Shown piece by piece: positions 45,515-56,566 of a DNA stretch of 64,000 nt (position 1 is the stretch's first letter; every line of letters begins with the position of its first letter). The translations under genes were made by a program, and so were the position numbers. Origin of the DNA: Syntrophothermus lipocalidus DSM 12680 (lineage in GTDB: Bacteria; Bacillota; Syntrophomonadia; Syntrophomonadales; Syntrophothermaceae); contig NC_014220.1 in NCBI RefSeq assembly GCF_000092405.1, positions 2,170,001-2,234,000 on the forward strand, read 5' to 3'. The notes under the pieces were generated by a model. That model was given only the letters and a program-made list of their open reading frames with translations, was not told the DNA's origin and ran no database searches.

Positions 45515-47263
45515 CTATTCACCTCCAAGATACGCCTTGAGACGCTCCAGTTCGGCTTGGTGTAATTGGTTAACCTTCTCTACCGCGTACTCTATCAGCT
45601 CCTCTTCACGGTCCGACAGCTGCTCCCGCACCAGTTGACCAAAGGGAACTATCTCCAGCGTAGCAAGGACTTCTTCCGGTGGCTGTTCAGCCGTGAAGGC
45701 ATTCAACATGCTGACGAGGCTGTGAAAAAACCCTTCCACCCATTCGTCGATTTCATATCTCCAGGATTCGTCGCTGAAACCGGCTTCAGGTTCCTTTGGT
45801 TTCAACGGTTCTTCACCGTCCTGTTCCCAGTCTTCCCCTTCTTCGTCTCCCGACAAAGAACCTCCACTGACTCTTACGCGACCAAACTCGGAAAGTAACT
45901 TATTTGCCTCCAGTATGGCGTCCCTCACGGCTTCTGGAGCCGTCCCTCCTTTGACCTTGCGGCTGGCCACGCACCCATTGAGGCTTATCCTATCGTAGAC
46001 ATCGTCCTCGATCTCTGGGCTGAACTGCTTCAGCTCTTCCAGGCCCATGCTCTCCAAGGTCTTGTTCTTCTCTATACAGTACAAAACAGCTCGTCCCGCT
46101 ATTTCATGGGCAACCCGGAAAGGAATTCCCTTGACAACCAGGTAGTCGGCCATATCAGTAGCGTTGGTAAACCCGCCTCTAGTCGCCTCAGCCATCCGCT
46201 GGCGATTAAACTTAGCTGTTCGCAACATCGGGGTGAACACGGCCAAGCACTTTTTCAAGGTGTCAATCCCGTCAAACAGCGGTTCCTTATCCTCCTGCAT
46301 GTCCTTGTTGTAGGCCAAAGGCAACCCCTTCATCACCGTAAAGAGGCACATCAAATCCCCGTATACCCGGCCAGTCTTGCCCCTTATCAGTTCAGCCACA
46401 TCCGGGTTCTTCTTCTGAGGCATAAGGCTCGATCCCGTAGCGAAAGCGTCGTCCATCTCCACAAACTTGAATTCATCGGTAGACCACAACACCAGTTCTT
46501 CACAGAAACGGGACAGGTGCATCATGGTTATGCTGGCAAAACTCAGGAACTCCAAGGCAAAATCCCGGTCGCTGACGGCATCCAGGCTGTTCCGCGTCAA
46601 CTCGGCGAAGCCCAGTTGTTCCCGAACGTATTCCCGGTCTAGATCGAGCCCGCTCCCGGCTAGAGCTCCCGAACCTAAAGGCATGAAATCTAGTCTCTTT
46701 TTGCAATCTTCAAGCCTGCCCAGATCCCGCCAGAACATTTCAAAATAAGCCATCAAGTGGTGGGCCAATGTTACCGGTTGACCCTTCTGGAGGTGAGTAT
46801 ACCCCGGCATGATGGTGTAGAGGTGTTCTTCAGCCAGGCTCACCAGGGTCTCTTCCAGGTCCAAAAGCAGCTCCCTGATTTCGCCTATTTCCTCTTTTAA
46901 GTACATCCTTACATCCAGAGCCACCTGGTCATTGCGGCTGCGCCCGGTGTGAAGCTTCTTGCCCGTTGTCCCGATCCTTTCGATAAGCCAGAGCTCCACC
47001 TGGGTGTGTATGTCCTCTACCCCAGGGTCAAACTGCAACTCACCCCGGTCAAGAGCCGACATTATTTCTTGCAGGGCTTTTATTATGAGTTCTTTCTCTT
47101 CCTCGGTTATCAGTCCCTGCTTGGCCAGCATAGCCGCGTGGGCCATGCTGCCTTTTATATCCTGGCGGTAAAGTCTCCTATCAAACGAAAGAGAAGCGTT
47201 GAACTCTTCTGTCAACCGGTGCGGTGGCTTCTGAAACCTTCCTCCCCACATCTTTGAGCTCAT
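45515..47263 (-). CDS. argH: Argininosuccinate lyase with C-terminal extension
   Basis: Residues 1 to about 458 are a complete ArgH ([76 protein letters not shown], which contains the catalytic serine loop). The normal ending [19 protein letters not shown] is followed by an acidic linker of about 45 residues ([15 protein letters not shown]) and a helical domain of about 80 residues ([18 protein letters not shown] to the end). The extension, encoded in 45515-45886, is not known to me. It overlaps argG by 4 bp. Confidence 0.92.
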   Translation of the reverse strand: MSSKMWGGRFQKPPHRLTEEFNASLSFDRRLYRQDIKGSMAHAAMLAKQGLITEEEKELIIKALQEIMSALDRGELQFDPGVEDIHTQVELWLIERIGTTGKKLHTGRSRNDQVALDVRMYLKEEIGEIRELLLDLEETLVSLAEEHLYTIMPGYTHLQKGQPVTLAHHLMAYFEMFWRDLGRLEDCKKRLDFMPLGSGALAGSGLDLDREYVREQLGFAELTRNSLDAVSDRDFALEFLSFASITMMHLSRFCEELVLWSTDEFKFVEMDDAFATGSSLMPQKKNPDVAELIRGKTGRVYGDLMCLFTVMKGLPLAYNKDMQEDKEPLFDGIDTLKKCLAVFTPMLRTAKFNRQRMAEATRGGFTNATDMADYLVVKGIPFRVAHEIAGRAVLYCIEKNKTLESMGLEELKQFSPEIEDDVYDRISLNGCVASRKVKGGTAPEAVRDAILEANKLLSEFGRVRVSGGSLSGDEEGEDWEQDGEEPLKPKEPEAGFSDESWRYEIDEWVEGFFHSLVSMLNAFTAEQPPEEVLATLEIVPFGQLVREQLSDREEELIEYAVEKVNQLHQAELERLKAYLGGE

Positions 47264-48465
47264 CTTTTACCGACCTTTCTTTCCATCAATGCCCTTACTT
47301 TCAGCGGCAAGCCGAAAAGGTTAATAAATCCTTCTGCATCTTTTTGATTATAAAAATCGCTCTCTCCAAAAGTGGCCAAATCGTGGCGATAAAGCGAATA
47401 CGGTGATTCGGCTCCGACCGGAGTACAGTTGCCTTTGTACAGCTTGACCCTGACCTTGCCCGTAACTGTTTCCTGGGTCTTGGCCACGAAGGCGTCCAAA
47501 GCCTCCTTGAGCTGAGAAAACCACAGCCCGTCGTAGACCAGCTCGGCATAGAGAATAGCCACCTGTTCCTTGAAGTGCATGGTCCTGCGATCCAGGGTCA
47601 GGTTCTCCAATTCCCGGTGGCTGGTAAAGAGCACGGTACCGCCGGGGCATTCATATACACCGCGGGACTTCATGCCGACGAGGCGATTTTCCACCAAGCT
47701 CACTATTCCCACTCCGTTAGCACCGGCCAAATGGTTAAGCTTTTCGATGAGCTCTACGGGACCCATCATCTGTCCGTCTATCGCAACCGGAACCCCCTGT
47801 TCGTATTCGATTTCTACATAGGTAGGATGGTCCGGGGCTTTTTCGGGAGGAACTGTTAAGAGGTACATTTCGTCCTTAGGCTCCTGCATGGGGTCCTCGA
47901 GTTCGCCTCCCTCATGGGAGAGATGCCAAAGGTTGCGGTCCCGGCTGTAAATGCTCTTTTTGGTCACAGGCACGGGAACGTTATGTTTCTGTGCATACTC
48001 GATGGCATCTTCCCGGGACTTGATATCCCACTCCCGCCACGGGGCGATAATCTTAAGCTCCGGATTGAGAGCCTTAACACTCACTTCAAACCGCACCTGG
48101 TCATTGCCTTTGCCGGTCGCCCCGTGGGCCACGGCAGTCGCTCCTTCCTTTTCCGCAATCTCTACCAGTTTTCGGGCAATTAGAGGCCGGGCAAACGAGG
48201 TGCCTAGCAGGTATTTGCCCTCGTAGATAGCTCCGGCCCTTAAAACCGGAAAGATATAGTCGCGGACGAACTCTTCCCGTACGTCTTCGATGTACACTTT
48301 GCCGGCCCCAGAGCGGAGCGCTTTTTCCTCCAACCCGGCCAGCTCTTCTCCCTGGCCGAGGTCCGCACACATGGCGATAACTTCATAACCGTAGTTTTCT
48401 TTCAACCAGGGAATAATAATGGAAGTATCCAGTCCACCTGAGTAAGCAAGCACAACTTTGTCCAT
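47260..48465 (-). CDS. argG: Argininosuccinate synthase
   Basis: From ATG 48465 ([20 protein letters not shown]), seven bases after GGGGGAG, the protein has 401 residues. It joins citrulline and aspartate with ATP, using the PP-loop SGGLDTS. Other conserved parts are [29 protein letters not shown] and the C-terminal VKLYKGNC. A frame extending to 48615 is not supported. It overlaps argH (ATGA). Confidence 0.97.
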   Translation of the reverse strand: MDKVVLAYSGGLDTSIIIPWLKENYGYEVIAMCADLGQGEELAGLEEKALRSGAGKVYIEDVREEFVRDYIFPVLRAGAIYEGKYLLGTSFARPLIARKLVEIAEKEGATAVAHGATGKGNDQVRFEVSVKALNPELKIIAPWREWDIKSREDAIEYAQKHNVPVPVTKKSIYSRDRNLWHLSHEGGELEDPMQEPKDEMYLLTVPPEKAPDHPTYVEIEYEQGVPVAIDGQMMGPVELIEKLNHLAGANGVGIVSLVENRLVGMKSRGVYECPGGTVLFTSHRELENLTLDRRTMHFKEQVAILYAELVYDGLWFSQLKEALDAFVAKTQETVTGKVRVKLYKGNCTPVGAESPYSLYRHDLATFGESDFYNQKDAEGFINLFGLPLKVRALMERKVGKR

Positions 48466-48523
48466 CGGAACTCTCCCCCATTCTCCTTTACCAATCCTTT
48501 TTAAGAGCGGCCGGGGTACGCGC

Positions 48524-48976
48524 TTAGCATCCACAGTCTTTTCCAGGTTCACAATCCCAGCTCGCAACCAAAACATCCTGGCGCAGCCTCCACCCCAGAC
48601 GCGTGTAAAAAGCAACAGCTTGCTGGTTGGTCGTGAATACGAGGAGGTGGACCCTCCTCGCCCCTATTTCCCTAAACCTGTCCAGTACCTCAGCCACCAA
48701 AGCCTTGCCTATGCCCTGGCTCTGATAATCTTTTCGCACGGCAAGATGATACAGGTAGCCCCTCCTCCCATCAAAACCTCCCACAACTGCGCCTGCCAAG
48801 ATACCTCCCTTCCACGCCACAAGACAGGTCCTTGGATTCCGTGCTATGAATCGCTTGAGGTCTTCCTCGTCGTCACCGACTCCGAGCCCGATTCCGGGGG
48901 TAGCAGCCCACAGGCCGAGCATAGCATGAACGTCTTCAGCTTTGGCTTCCCTTACCGTAAACCTCGGTTCCCTCAT
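48524..48976 (-). CDS. GNAT family N-acetyltransferase in the arg operon
   Basis: The 150-residue protein is a single GNAT fold: [20 protein letters not shown] is the acetyl-CoA loop (R/Q-x-x-G-x-G/A), and [17 protein letters not shown] the C-terminal half. It lies between argF and argG, which suggests but does not prove acetylglutamate synthesis; ArgJ in this operon could otherwise provide that step. The substrate is unassigned. It starts 13 bp after argF. Confidence 0.8.
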   Translation of the reverse strand: MREPRFTVREAKAEDVHAMLGLWAATPGIGLGVGDDEEDLKRFIARNPRTCLVAWKGGILAGAVVGGFDGRRGYLYHLAVRKDYQSQGIGKALVAEVLDRFREIGARRVHLLVFTTNQQAVAFYTRLGWRLRQDVLVASWDCEPGKDCGC

Positions 48977-48989
48977 CGCCCCACCCCTG

Positions 48990-49937
48990 TTACTGCATCA
49001 CCAGGGCCATGATCGCTTTCTGCGCGTGCAGGCGGTTTTCGGCTTCGTCGAATACCACCGAGTTAGGGCCGTCCATCACTTCATCGGTAATCTCTCGCCC
49101 TCGCTTGGCGGGCAAACAGTGCATGACGATAACGTCCGGCTTGGCTTTGCCGAGCAGGGAAGCATTTACCTGGTAGCGGGCAAAGTGCTTCTCCTTCTCG
49201 TGAGCCTCTTTTTCCTGGCCCATGCTGGCCCACACATCCGTGTAGATCACATCCGCCCCATCAACTGCTTCGGCCGGATCCTCAACTACCCAAAGCTTAG
49301 CCCCGGTTTCTTCAGCATCTTTCAAGGCCTGAGCCATTATCTCATGTTTGGGTGCAAAGCCTGGGGGACAAGCCACCACTACGTTCATGCCCACTTTTGC
49401 TCCCCCTACCAGCAGCGAATGACACACGTTATTCCCGTCTCCTATAAAAGCACATTTGAGCCCCTTAAGTGTCCCTTTCTTTTCAAGTATGGTTAAGATG
49501 TCTCCCATGATCTGGCACGGGTGCAGCAAGTCAGTAAGACCATTGATAACCGGGATGCTCGCCCAATAAGCCAGTTCCTCAACCTCTTCTTGGGCAAAGG
49601 TACGGATCATGATTCCATCTAGGTATCGGGACAAAGTCAAAGCCGTGTCCTTTATGGTCTCGCCCCTTCCCATCTGCAGGTCGTTCGGGCTCAGGAAAAG
49701 TCCGTAACCTCCCAGTTGGTAGATGCCCACTTCGAAGGAAACCCGGGTACGGGTCGAAGGCTTCTGGAATATCATCCCTAGGGTCTTTCCCGCCAGAAGG
49801 GGATGGGGTATCCCTTCCTTCTGCATCTTCTTGAGCTTCTGAGCCAGCTCAAGTATCTCCATTACCTCTTCTGAAGTATAGTCGCGAATGGCTAAGAAAT
49901 CGCGCCCTTTGAACTTCGGATTAAGTTCTACCGTCAT
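48990..49937 (-). CDS. argF: Ornithine carbamoyltransferase
   Basis: From ATG 49937 (MTVELNPKFKGRDFLAIRDY) the 315-residue protein shows the carbamoyl phosphate loop FQKPSTRTRVSFEVGIYQLG, the motif HPCQIMGDILTILEK and the ornithine loop HCLPAKRGREITDEV. The upstream part of the frame lacks a site; GGAGGG lies 11 bases before this ATG. It forms citrulline. Confidence 0.96.
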   Translation of the reverse strand: MTVELNPKFKGRDFLAIRDYTSEEVMEILELAQKLKKMQKEGIPHPLLAGKTLGMIFQKPSTRTRVSFEVGIYQLGGYGLFLSPNDLQMGRGETIKDTALTLSRYLDGIMIRTFAQEEVEELAYWASIPVINGLTDLLHPCQIMGDILTILEKKGTLKGLKCAFIGDGNNVCHSLLVGGAKVGMNVVVACPPGFAPKHEIMAQALKDAEETGAKLWVVEDPAEAVDGADVIYTDVWASMGQEKEAHEKEKHFARYQVNASLLGKAKPDVIVMHCLPAKRGREITDEVMDGPNSVVFDEAENRLHAQKAIMALVMQ

Positions 49938-50001
49938 TTTTATCCATGCCCTCCTCTCCCGTAATAACGATAAGACGCCGCTCATACTCTTTTTGATAAC
50001 T

Positions 50002-51198
50002 CTATTCATCCTGCCATTCGTTTAAGGCCTCGTTCAGTATGGCTAACCCCTGGTCCGCCTCATCTAGAGCTATGTTAAGCGGCGGTACCAACCGCAACAC
50101 CCGAGGGCCGGCCGAAATAACCAGGAGTCCCTTTTGCATACAGATGTCCACCAGGGGCTTGACTTCCCGGGTAAATTCTACTCCCAGCAGGAGGCCTAAG
50201 CCCCTGACTTCCTTCACATCTTTCCTCTTACCGGTCATGGACTGTAAACGGCTCTTGAGATAATCCCCGATACGAGTGATGTGGTTCAGCATTTCCTCTT
50301 CACTTAAAATGTCTAAAACCCGGTTCGCCACCGCACACCCCAAAGGATTCCCGCCAAAAGTCGAAGCATGATCCCCTGGTTCGAAGGCCTGGGCCACCTC
50401 GGCTCGGGCCAGCATGGCCCCGATGGGAAAGCCCCCTCCCAGAGACTTGGCTAGAGTGACTATGTCAGGCTTAATACCGTAATGCTCGTAAGCAAACATC
50501 TTACCGGTACGACCCAAGCCGGTCTGAACCTCGTCCAAGACCAACAGCAGGTCGAATTCATAGCACAACCTCCTGAGCCCGGTTAGGAACTTGCTGGTTG
50601 CAGGGTTGATCCCGCCTTCTCCCTGTACGGGCTCGACAATAATGGCTCCGGTCTTTTCCGTTATCACTTTCTCTACCGATCCGAGATCGTTAAACTCAGC
50701 ATAAACAAAACCGGGAACCAGCGGTTCAAACCCGCGATGATACTTTTCTTGCCCGGTGGCAGTCAGTGCGCCCAAGGTCCTCCCGTGAAACGAGTTGTGA
50801 AAAGCTACAATCTCGCATCCTGGTTTTCCTCTAAGGCTAAAATACTTACGAACTAGTTTCAGTGCAGCCTCGTTAACCTCTGCCCCGCTATTAGCAAAGA
50901 AAGCCTTGTCGAGCCCAGAAAGACGGCAAAGCTTGGCTGCCAGCTGCACCTGTGGTTCGATCCAATACAGGTTAGAGCAGTGCCAGAGCCGACCGGCCTG
51001 GTTCTCGAGGACTTCTTTCAAAGCCGGGTTGGAGTGGCCCACTCCACACACCGCGATCCCGCTAGTAAAGTCCAGGTATTCTTTGCCGTCCGCATCCCAA
51101 GCCCTTACCCCGTCGCCTTTGACCAGGGCTATCGGAAATCGTGCGTAGTTGTTCATCAGGTACTGTTGCCCTTCGTTAATGACTTCTTGATTGCCCAT
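50002..51198 (-). CDS. argD: Acetylornithine aminotransferase
   Basis: The 398-residue class III PLP aminotransferase has FHNSFHGRTLGALTATGQ, the PLP-binding aspartate in LLVLDEVQTGLGRTGKMFAY and the lysine in TLAKSLGGGFPIGAML. It makes N-acetylornithine. Two ATGs are adjacent; the second is chosen, after AGGTGGGG. It is 64 bp before argF and 11 bp after argB. Confidence 0.96.
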   Translation of the reverse strand: MGNQEVINEGQQYLMNNYARFPIALVKGDGVRAWDADGKEYLDFTSGIAVCGVGHSNPALKEVLENQAGRLWHCSNLYWIEPQVQLAAKLCRLSGLDKAFFANSGAEVNEAALKLVRKYFSLRGKPGCEIVAFHNSFHGRTLGALTATGQEKYHRGFEPLVPGFVYAEFNDLGSVEKVITEKTGAIIVEPVQGEGGINPATSKFLTGLRRLCYEFDLLLVLDEVQTGLGRTGKMFAYEHYGIKPDIVTLAKSLGGGFPIGAMLARAEVAQAFEPGDHASTFGGNPLGCAVANRVLDILSEEEMLNHITRIGDYLKSRLQSMTGKRKDVKEVRGLGLLLGVEFTREVKPLVDICMQKGLLVISAGPRVLRLVPPLNIALDEADQGLAILNEALNEWQDE

Positions 51199-51212
51199 CA
51201 CCCCACCTCCTT

Positions 51213-52437
<1,225 letters not shown>

Positions 52438-52438
52438 C

Positions 52439-53644
52439 CTACGTACGGTAGCTGGCGTTGATGTCGACGTACTCATGCGTAAGGTCGCAGCCCCAAGCCC
52501 GGGCCGAGTAACTACCCTGTTTCAAGTCTAATCTGATGATTACCGCATCCTTCCTCAGTTCTTCACGAGCTGCTTCCTCATCAAACTCTAAGCCCGCTCC
52601 GTCCCTGGCTACCTGAACTCCGCCGAGATAAATATCAACCAATTCAGGGTCAAAATCCGCCCCCGAATAACCGGCGGCGCATATGATCCTTCCCCAGTTA
52701 GCGTCTTCGCCGAACACTGCCGCCTTAATGAGGTTAGAAGCCGTTATGGCACGAGCTATGCGGCGGGCATCTTCTTGGCTAGGAGCCCGCTCCACCTGAA
52801 CCTCGATCAGACGCGTCGCTCCTTCCCCATCCCGGGCTATCATCTTGGCGAGTTCCACATTTACGTAATTGAAGGCTTCTTTGAAAGCCAGGTATGCCTC
52901 CGATGCTTCGTCGCTGATCTCGGGGTTACCCGCCAGCCCGTTGGCCAAAACGAGCACCATATCATTGGTTGAGGTATCGCCGTCAACGCTTATCATGTTA
53001 TATGAGATGTCTACCGAATCGCGCAGTGCTTTCTGCAAACACTCGGCGCTGATGTTGGCATCGGTGGTTATGAAAGCCAGCATAGTAGCCATGTTGGGAT
53101 GAATCATGCCAGAACCTTTAGCCATTCCGCCTATGCGAACCGCTCTGCCTTCGATCTCAACCTCCACCGCTGTCTCTTTAACAACGGTGTCGGTGGTCAT
53201 TATGGCTTCAGCTGCACACAGACCGCCCTCCCGACTCAATCCCTGGCACGCCCGTTCAATCCCGGCTTTAACCCTGTCCATAGGCAACGGTACCCCCATG
53301 ACCCCGGTCGAGGCCACCAATACGTCTCGAGGCTCAAGTTTGAGCGCTCTTGCCGCGGCTTCAGCCATTAGATATGCATCTTTCTCGCCGTGGGCCCCGG
53401 TACAGGCGTTGGCATTGCCGCTGTTGACCACGATGGCCTGGGCCTGCCCGTCGGCGATGGCCTGCTTAGTGTATTTCACGCACGCTGCCTGCACCAGGTT
53501 AGTAGTAAATACCCCGGCCGCCCTAGCCAAACCCTCGCTATAGATTACGGCTACGTCCTTTTTGCCTTTTTTTCTTATCTCTGCCATAACCCCTTGGGCG
53601 AGAAAACCCTTCGGGGCTGTAACTCCTCCTGTAATTACCTGCAT
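52439..53644 (-). CDS. argJ: Glutamate N-acetyltransferase / amino-acid acetyltransferase ArgJ
   Basis: The 401-residue protein is self-cleaving; the threonine nucleophile is T187 in [12 protein letters not shown]. Other family parts are [12 protein letters not shown] and [15 protein letters not shown]. It transfers acetyl from acetylornithine to glutamate, and possibly uses acetyl-CoA as in bifunctional forms, so the pathway is cyclic. It starts 20 bp after argC. Confidence 0.97.
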   Translation of the reverse strand: MQVITGGVTAPKGFLAQGVMAEIRKKGKKDVAVIYSEGLARAAGVFTTNLVQAACVKYTKQAIADGQAQAIVVNSGNANACTGAHGEKDAYLMAEAAARALKLEPRDVLVASTGVMGVPLPMDRVKAGIERACQGLSREGGLCAAEAIMTTDTVVKETAVEVEIEGRAVRIGGMAKGSGMIHPNMATMLAFITTDANISAECLQKALRDSVDISYNMISVDGDTSTNDMVLVLANGLAGNPEISDEASEAYLAFKEAFNYVNVELAKMIARDGEGATRLIEVQVERAPSQEDARRIARAITASNLIKAAVFGEDANWGRIICAAGYSGADFDPELVDIYLGGVQVARDGAGLEFDEEAAREELRKDAVIIRLDLKQGSYSARAWGCDLTHEYVDINASYRT

Positions 53645-53664
53645 CCAACCTGCCCTCCCTTGTT

Positions 53665-54702
53665 TTATGGAAAGATTCCTGCAAAGTCCAGTGCTTCAGT
53701 CTCTTCAAGTCCGAACATTATATTGAAGTTCTGGACCGCCTGCCCTGAAGCCCCTTTGTTCAGGTTATCTATAGCGCTAATTATTATAGCTCGACGCTTC
53801 TTGTCGTCCACAAAAATGCCGATATCGACGAAATTACTTCCATAGACCCAGCGGGTATGTGGGTACGTCCCTTCTGGCAAAACCCTCACAAAATGCTCGT
53901 CTGCGTACTGGTCGGCAAAAGCCTGTCTTACCTGCTCTTCAGTCACTCCTGGCCTAAGCTTGACGTAAGCAGTCGTCAGTATTCCCCGGCTCATGGGAAT
54001 CAGGTGGGGTGTAAAGGTTATCTCGACCTCCTGCCCAGCGGCAAAGCTGAGCTCCTGCGCGATTTCTGGAGCGTGACGGTGGCTGCCTACGCTGTACGCC
54101 TTGACCCCTTCGTTCACCTCGCAGAAATGGCTGGCCAACTTAAGGCTTCTTCCGGCCCCGGATACCCCGGTCTTAGAATCGATAACGATGTTCTCGGTCT
54201 CGACCAACCCCTCCTTCAAAAGAGGAGCCAAAGCCAGAATCGCCCCGGTAGGAAAACATCCCGGATTCGCTACTATCATGGTTCCCCTTATCTTTTCCCT
54301 GTATATTTCAGGTAACCCGTATACGGCCACATCAAGCAACTCCGGAGCTTCGTGCGTAACTTCATAGTATTCCTCGTAAATCTTAGGATCCTTCAGCCGG
54401 AAATCGGCTCCCAGGTCGATGCACCTGACGCCGGAGCCTATCAATTCCCGCACTATGGGCGCAGACAATCCGTGGGGCAAAGCTAGGAAAACCACCTGGC
54501 ACTCCCGCTTGAGCTTGTCGATATCGGCCTTTTCACAAATAACTTCGCTGAACCGGAGTAAATGTGGATATACTTCGGCAAATCCCTTATCGATGTTCTC
54601 GGTAGAAAACACGGTTGCTACCCTGGCTCTCCTGTGCCTGCTCAGGACCCTAACCAGCTCCGCCGCCGTATACCCGTCTCCGATTATCCCTACCGGTATC
54701 AT
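53665..54702 (-). CDS. argC: N-acetyl-gamma-glutamyl-phosphate reductase
   Basis: The 345-residue protein starts at ATG 54702 ([20 protein letters not shown]) after GGGGAGG. It has the NADP Rossmann N-terminus and the catalytic cysteine in [15 protein letters not shown], and the histidine loop [10 protein letters not shown]-like [13 protein letters not shown]. It is the first arg gene, about 90 bp after its promoter. Confidence 0.96.
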   Translation of the reverse strand: MIPVGIIGDGYTAAELVRVLSRHRRARVATVFSTENIDKGFAEVYPHLLRFSEVICEKADIDKLKRECQVVFLALPHGLSAPIVRELIGSGVRCIDLGADFRLKDPKIYEEYYEVTHEAPELLDVAVYGLPEIYREKIRGTMIVANPGCFPTGAILALAPLLKEGLVETENIVIDSKTGVSGAGRSLKLASHFCEVNEGVKAYSVGSHRHAPEIAQELSFAAGQEVEITFTPHLIPMSRGILTTAYVKLRPGVTEEQVRQAFADQYADEHFVRVLPEGTYPHTRWVYGSNFVDIGIFVDDKKRRAIIISAIDNLNKGASGQAVQNFNIMFGLEETEALDFAGIFP

Positions 54703-54796
54703 GCCTACTTCCTCCCCTAGCGCTGTGTTCACGATGCAAGCAAACCGACGAGCAAAATCTGTTCCACATTAGTTTCTCCCGCCAAACATGTCTATA

Positions 54797-54825
54797 ATTA
54801 TACATATATATGTATATCCTTGCAA
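54797..54825 (-). promoter_or_regulatory. argC promoter with a palindromic operator (putative ARG box)
   Basis: On the minus strand TTGCAA (54820-54825) and TATAAT (54797-54802) are 17 bp apart. A perfect 18-bp palindrome, TATACATATATATGTATA (54799-54816), fills the spacer and runs into the -10. It fits the ArgR operator consensus TNTGNATWWWWATNCANA at all fixed positions except the two G/C ones. This is the likely arginine control site of argC-J-B-D-F-G-H. The rest of the 396-bp gap to arsM shows no further feature I can support. Confidence 0.7.
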
Positions 54826-55098
54826 GGGTTTAAGGCTTGCGGCCCGTGGAATTTTTTCGCCGCGTTCAGAGGTGACAGAACGGACGGAACTCGGTTAAAA
54901 TGTGTAATATTAGAGTAATTCTCAGCAGGAGAGGCGCGCTCTCGAAACAAAAGGCGAACCCCCGGGACCCTCTGGGGTCATCGCAAAATGTCCAAAATAG
55001 TTCGCTTTCTACAGGTTCTCAGAATATATCGAGCGTTTATCTGCCAAGAAGTCTTGCGCATCTGTGGTTACATATTCGGGAAAGAAAGGAGAATCAGT

Positions 55099-55908
55099 AT
55101 GGAGAAAGATGTCAGGCAAGAAGTAAGAGAATTCTATGGTCGCCTGGCTGAGCAGGCGAAAGCCGGGGCTCCGGCTAGCTGCTGCAGCGGCGGTTCCTGT
55201 TGCACCCCGATCGCTAATGCCATAGTTTTATATGACCTGGACAATCTGGAAGACCTGCCTCGGGAAGCGGTGAATTTCTCGTTAGGATGCGCCAATCCCC
55301 TGTTGCTGGCGGATCTTAAAGAGGGAGAAGTCGTCCTCGATTTAGGCAGTGGAGGCGGGCTCGATGTCTTGGCAGCTTCTAAATATGTCGGCCCTTCCGG
55401 CACGGTCTACGGACTGGACATGACCGACGAGATGCTGGATCTTGCCAACCGGAATAAGGAGCAGATGGGCGTGACTAACGTGGAATTCCTGAAAGGGTTT
55501 ATCGAAGACATTCCCCTACCGGATGAATCGTGCGATGTAGTGATGTCTAACTGCGTCATCAACCTCTCCCACGATAAAGAAAAGGCTCTAGCCGAAGCCT
55601 ACCGCGTGCTCAAGCCGCAAGGCAGGCTCTGCATCGCGGACATCGTTTCCGTGAAACCTGTGCCTGAATCGGCGAGAGAATTAGCTTCTCTTTGGGTAAG
55701 CTGCATCGCCGGTGCACTCGATGTGAAAGAATACGAGAACATCTTGGGAAAAGTAGGCTTTAAAGACATCGAAGTGCAGCCTGCTATTGTTTACCAAGGG
55801 AAGGTGCTGGAGGATATAGCGGGGAATAGCCTGAAGAATCTGTCAGAATCAGAGGCACGAGAACTAGACGGCGCCTTCGCCAGCGCTTACGTGAAAGCCA
55901 GGAAATAG
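55099..55908 (+). CDS. arsM: Arsenite S-adenosylmethionine methyltransferase
   Basis: From ATG 55099 (AAAGGAG seven bases upstream) the protein has 269 residues. It has the SAM site VLDLGSGGGLDVLAAS and the three conserved arsenic-binding cysteines C64 (SLGCANP), C152 (SNCVINL) and C202 (WVSCIAG), plus N-terminal pairs C28-C29 and C34-C35. ArsM methylates As(III) to less or differently toxic forms. An upstream in-frame ATG at 54988 has no site. It is convergent to the lipoate/arsenic operon, separated from it by a toxin-antitoxin pair. Confidence 0.95.
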   Translation: MEKDVRQEVREFYGRLAEQAKAGAPASCCSGGSCCTPIANAIVLYDLDNLEDLPREAVNFSLGCANPLLLADLKEGEVVLDLGSGGGLDVLAASKYVGPSGTVYGLDMTDEMLDLANRNKEQMGVTNVEFLKGFIEDIPLPDESCDVVMSNCVINLSHDKEKALAEAYRVLKPQGRLCIADIVSVKPVPESARELASLWVSCIAGALDVKEYENILGKVGFKDIEVQPAIVYQGKVLEDIAGNSLKNLSESEARELDGAFASAYVKARK

Positions 55909-55929
55909 GCAGGTAAGATTATCTTTTTT

Positions 55930-55951
55930 TTGACGCTGATTAACGCAGACC
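55930..55951. repeat. Dispersed repeat word
   Basis: TGACGCTGATTAACGCAGAC lies between arsM and the ParE-type toxin gene; it is one arm of the family seen at 8865-8968. Confidence 0.7.
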
Positions 55952-55956
55952 CCACT

Positions 55957-56271
55957 TCACAGCAAATGCTCCCAGTTCCGTCTACCATATAAAATTCTAA
56001 CTACCGTAACCGTCTTATCCTCTTCGAAAACCACATAAAAGACAATATAGTTTTCTACAGGAAGCTTTCGTATACCCTTTGCAGCCAGAACTTCGTCTGC
56101 CACCAGCGGATGACGGCTCGGCATTTCGGCAAGGCTCATTATGGCATCCCTGATCTTGCCAACCAGTTTCTGTGCGGTAGTAGGCTCCCGCAGTTCCCCT
56201 GCAATATACCGCACAACTTCCTGCAGATCATTGGCTGCCGGTTCAGTCATCAAAACCCTGTATTTTTTCAT
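55957..56271 (-). CDS. RelE/ParE-type toxin
   Basis: The 104-residue protein shows the ParE/RelE fold: YRVLMTEPAANDLQEVVRYI, MPSRHPLVADEVLA, IRKLPVENYIVFYVVFEEDK and RILYGRRNWEHLL. Family members inhibit gyrase or cleave mRNA; which applies is not clear. It overlaps its antitoxin gene by 4 bp. Confidence 0.88.
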   Translation of the reverse strand: MKKYRVLMTEPAANDLQEVVRYIAGELREPTTAQKLVGKIRDAIMSLAEMPSRHPLVADEVLAAKGIRKLPVENYIVFYVVFEEDKTVTVVRILYGRRNWEHLL

Positions 56272-56531
56272 TCTGGTAATCCTTTTTCTATTTTTGAAAA
56301 CACGTTCTGGGCAGGGACGACTTTGCGGTTTTTCAGGGCCTCCATCCCTTCGTCCAGCAGCCTGTACAGTTCAAACTTGCCGACCAGCTTTTCATAAGTT
56401 TCAATACTCATGACCACCAGGTCGCCTCTTCCGTTCTTGGTAATAAAAATCGGTTCTGAATATTTGTGGCAGAAGTCCGAAATTTCGTTATACTTATTTC
56501 TGAAATCAGAGCTTGGTCTGATGTTCGGCAT
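56268..56531 (-). CDS. Phd/YefM-type antitoxin
   Basis: From ATG 56531 (GGGAGG about 10 bases upstream) the 87-residue protein has the Phd/YefM DNA-binding N-terminus MPNIRPSSDFRNKYNEISDF, then PIFITKNGRGDLVVMSIETY and a C-terminal helix that would wrap the toxin. An in-frame start at 56570 is less likely. It lies 35 bp after lipM on the same strand, so it may also be transcribed with that operon. Confidence 0.87.
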   Translation of the reverse strand: MPNIRPSSDFRNKYNEISDFCHKYSEPIFITKNGRGDLVVMSIETYEKLVGKFELYRLLDEGMEALKNRKVVPAQNVFSKIEKGLPE

Positions 56532-56566
56532 GATACCCACCTCCCGCATATTATATGCATATTCTA

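Noticed and set aside
45515-45886. The argH extension as a separate gene
   Set aside because: The frame is continuous with argH, with no internal stop and no clear ribosome binding site at the junction.
54988-55098. Longer arsM start at 54988
   Set aside because: No ribosome binding site and a non-family N-terminus; ATG 55099 has AAAGGAG at the right distance.
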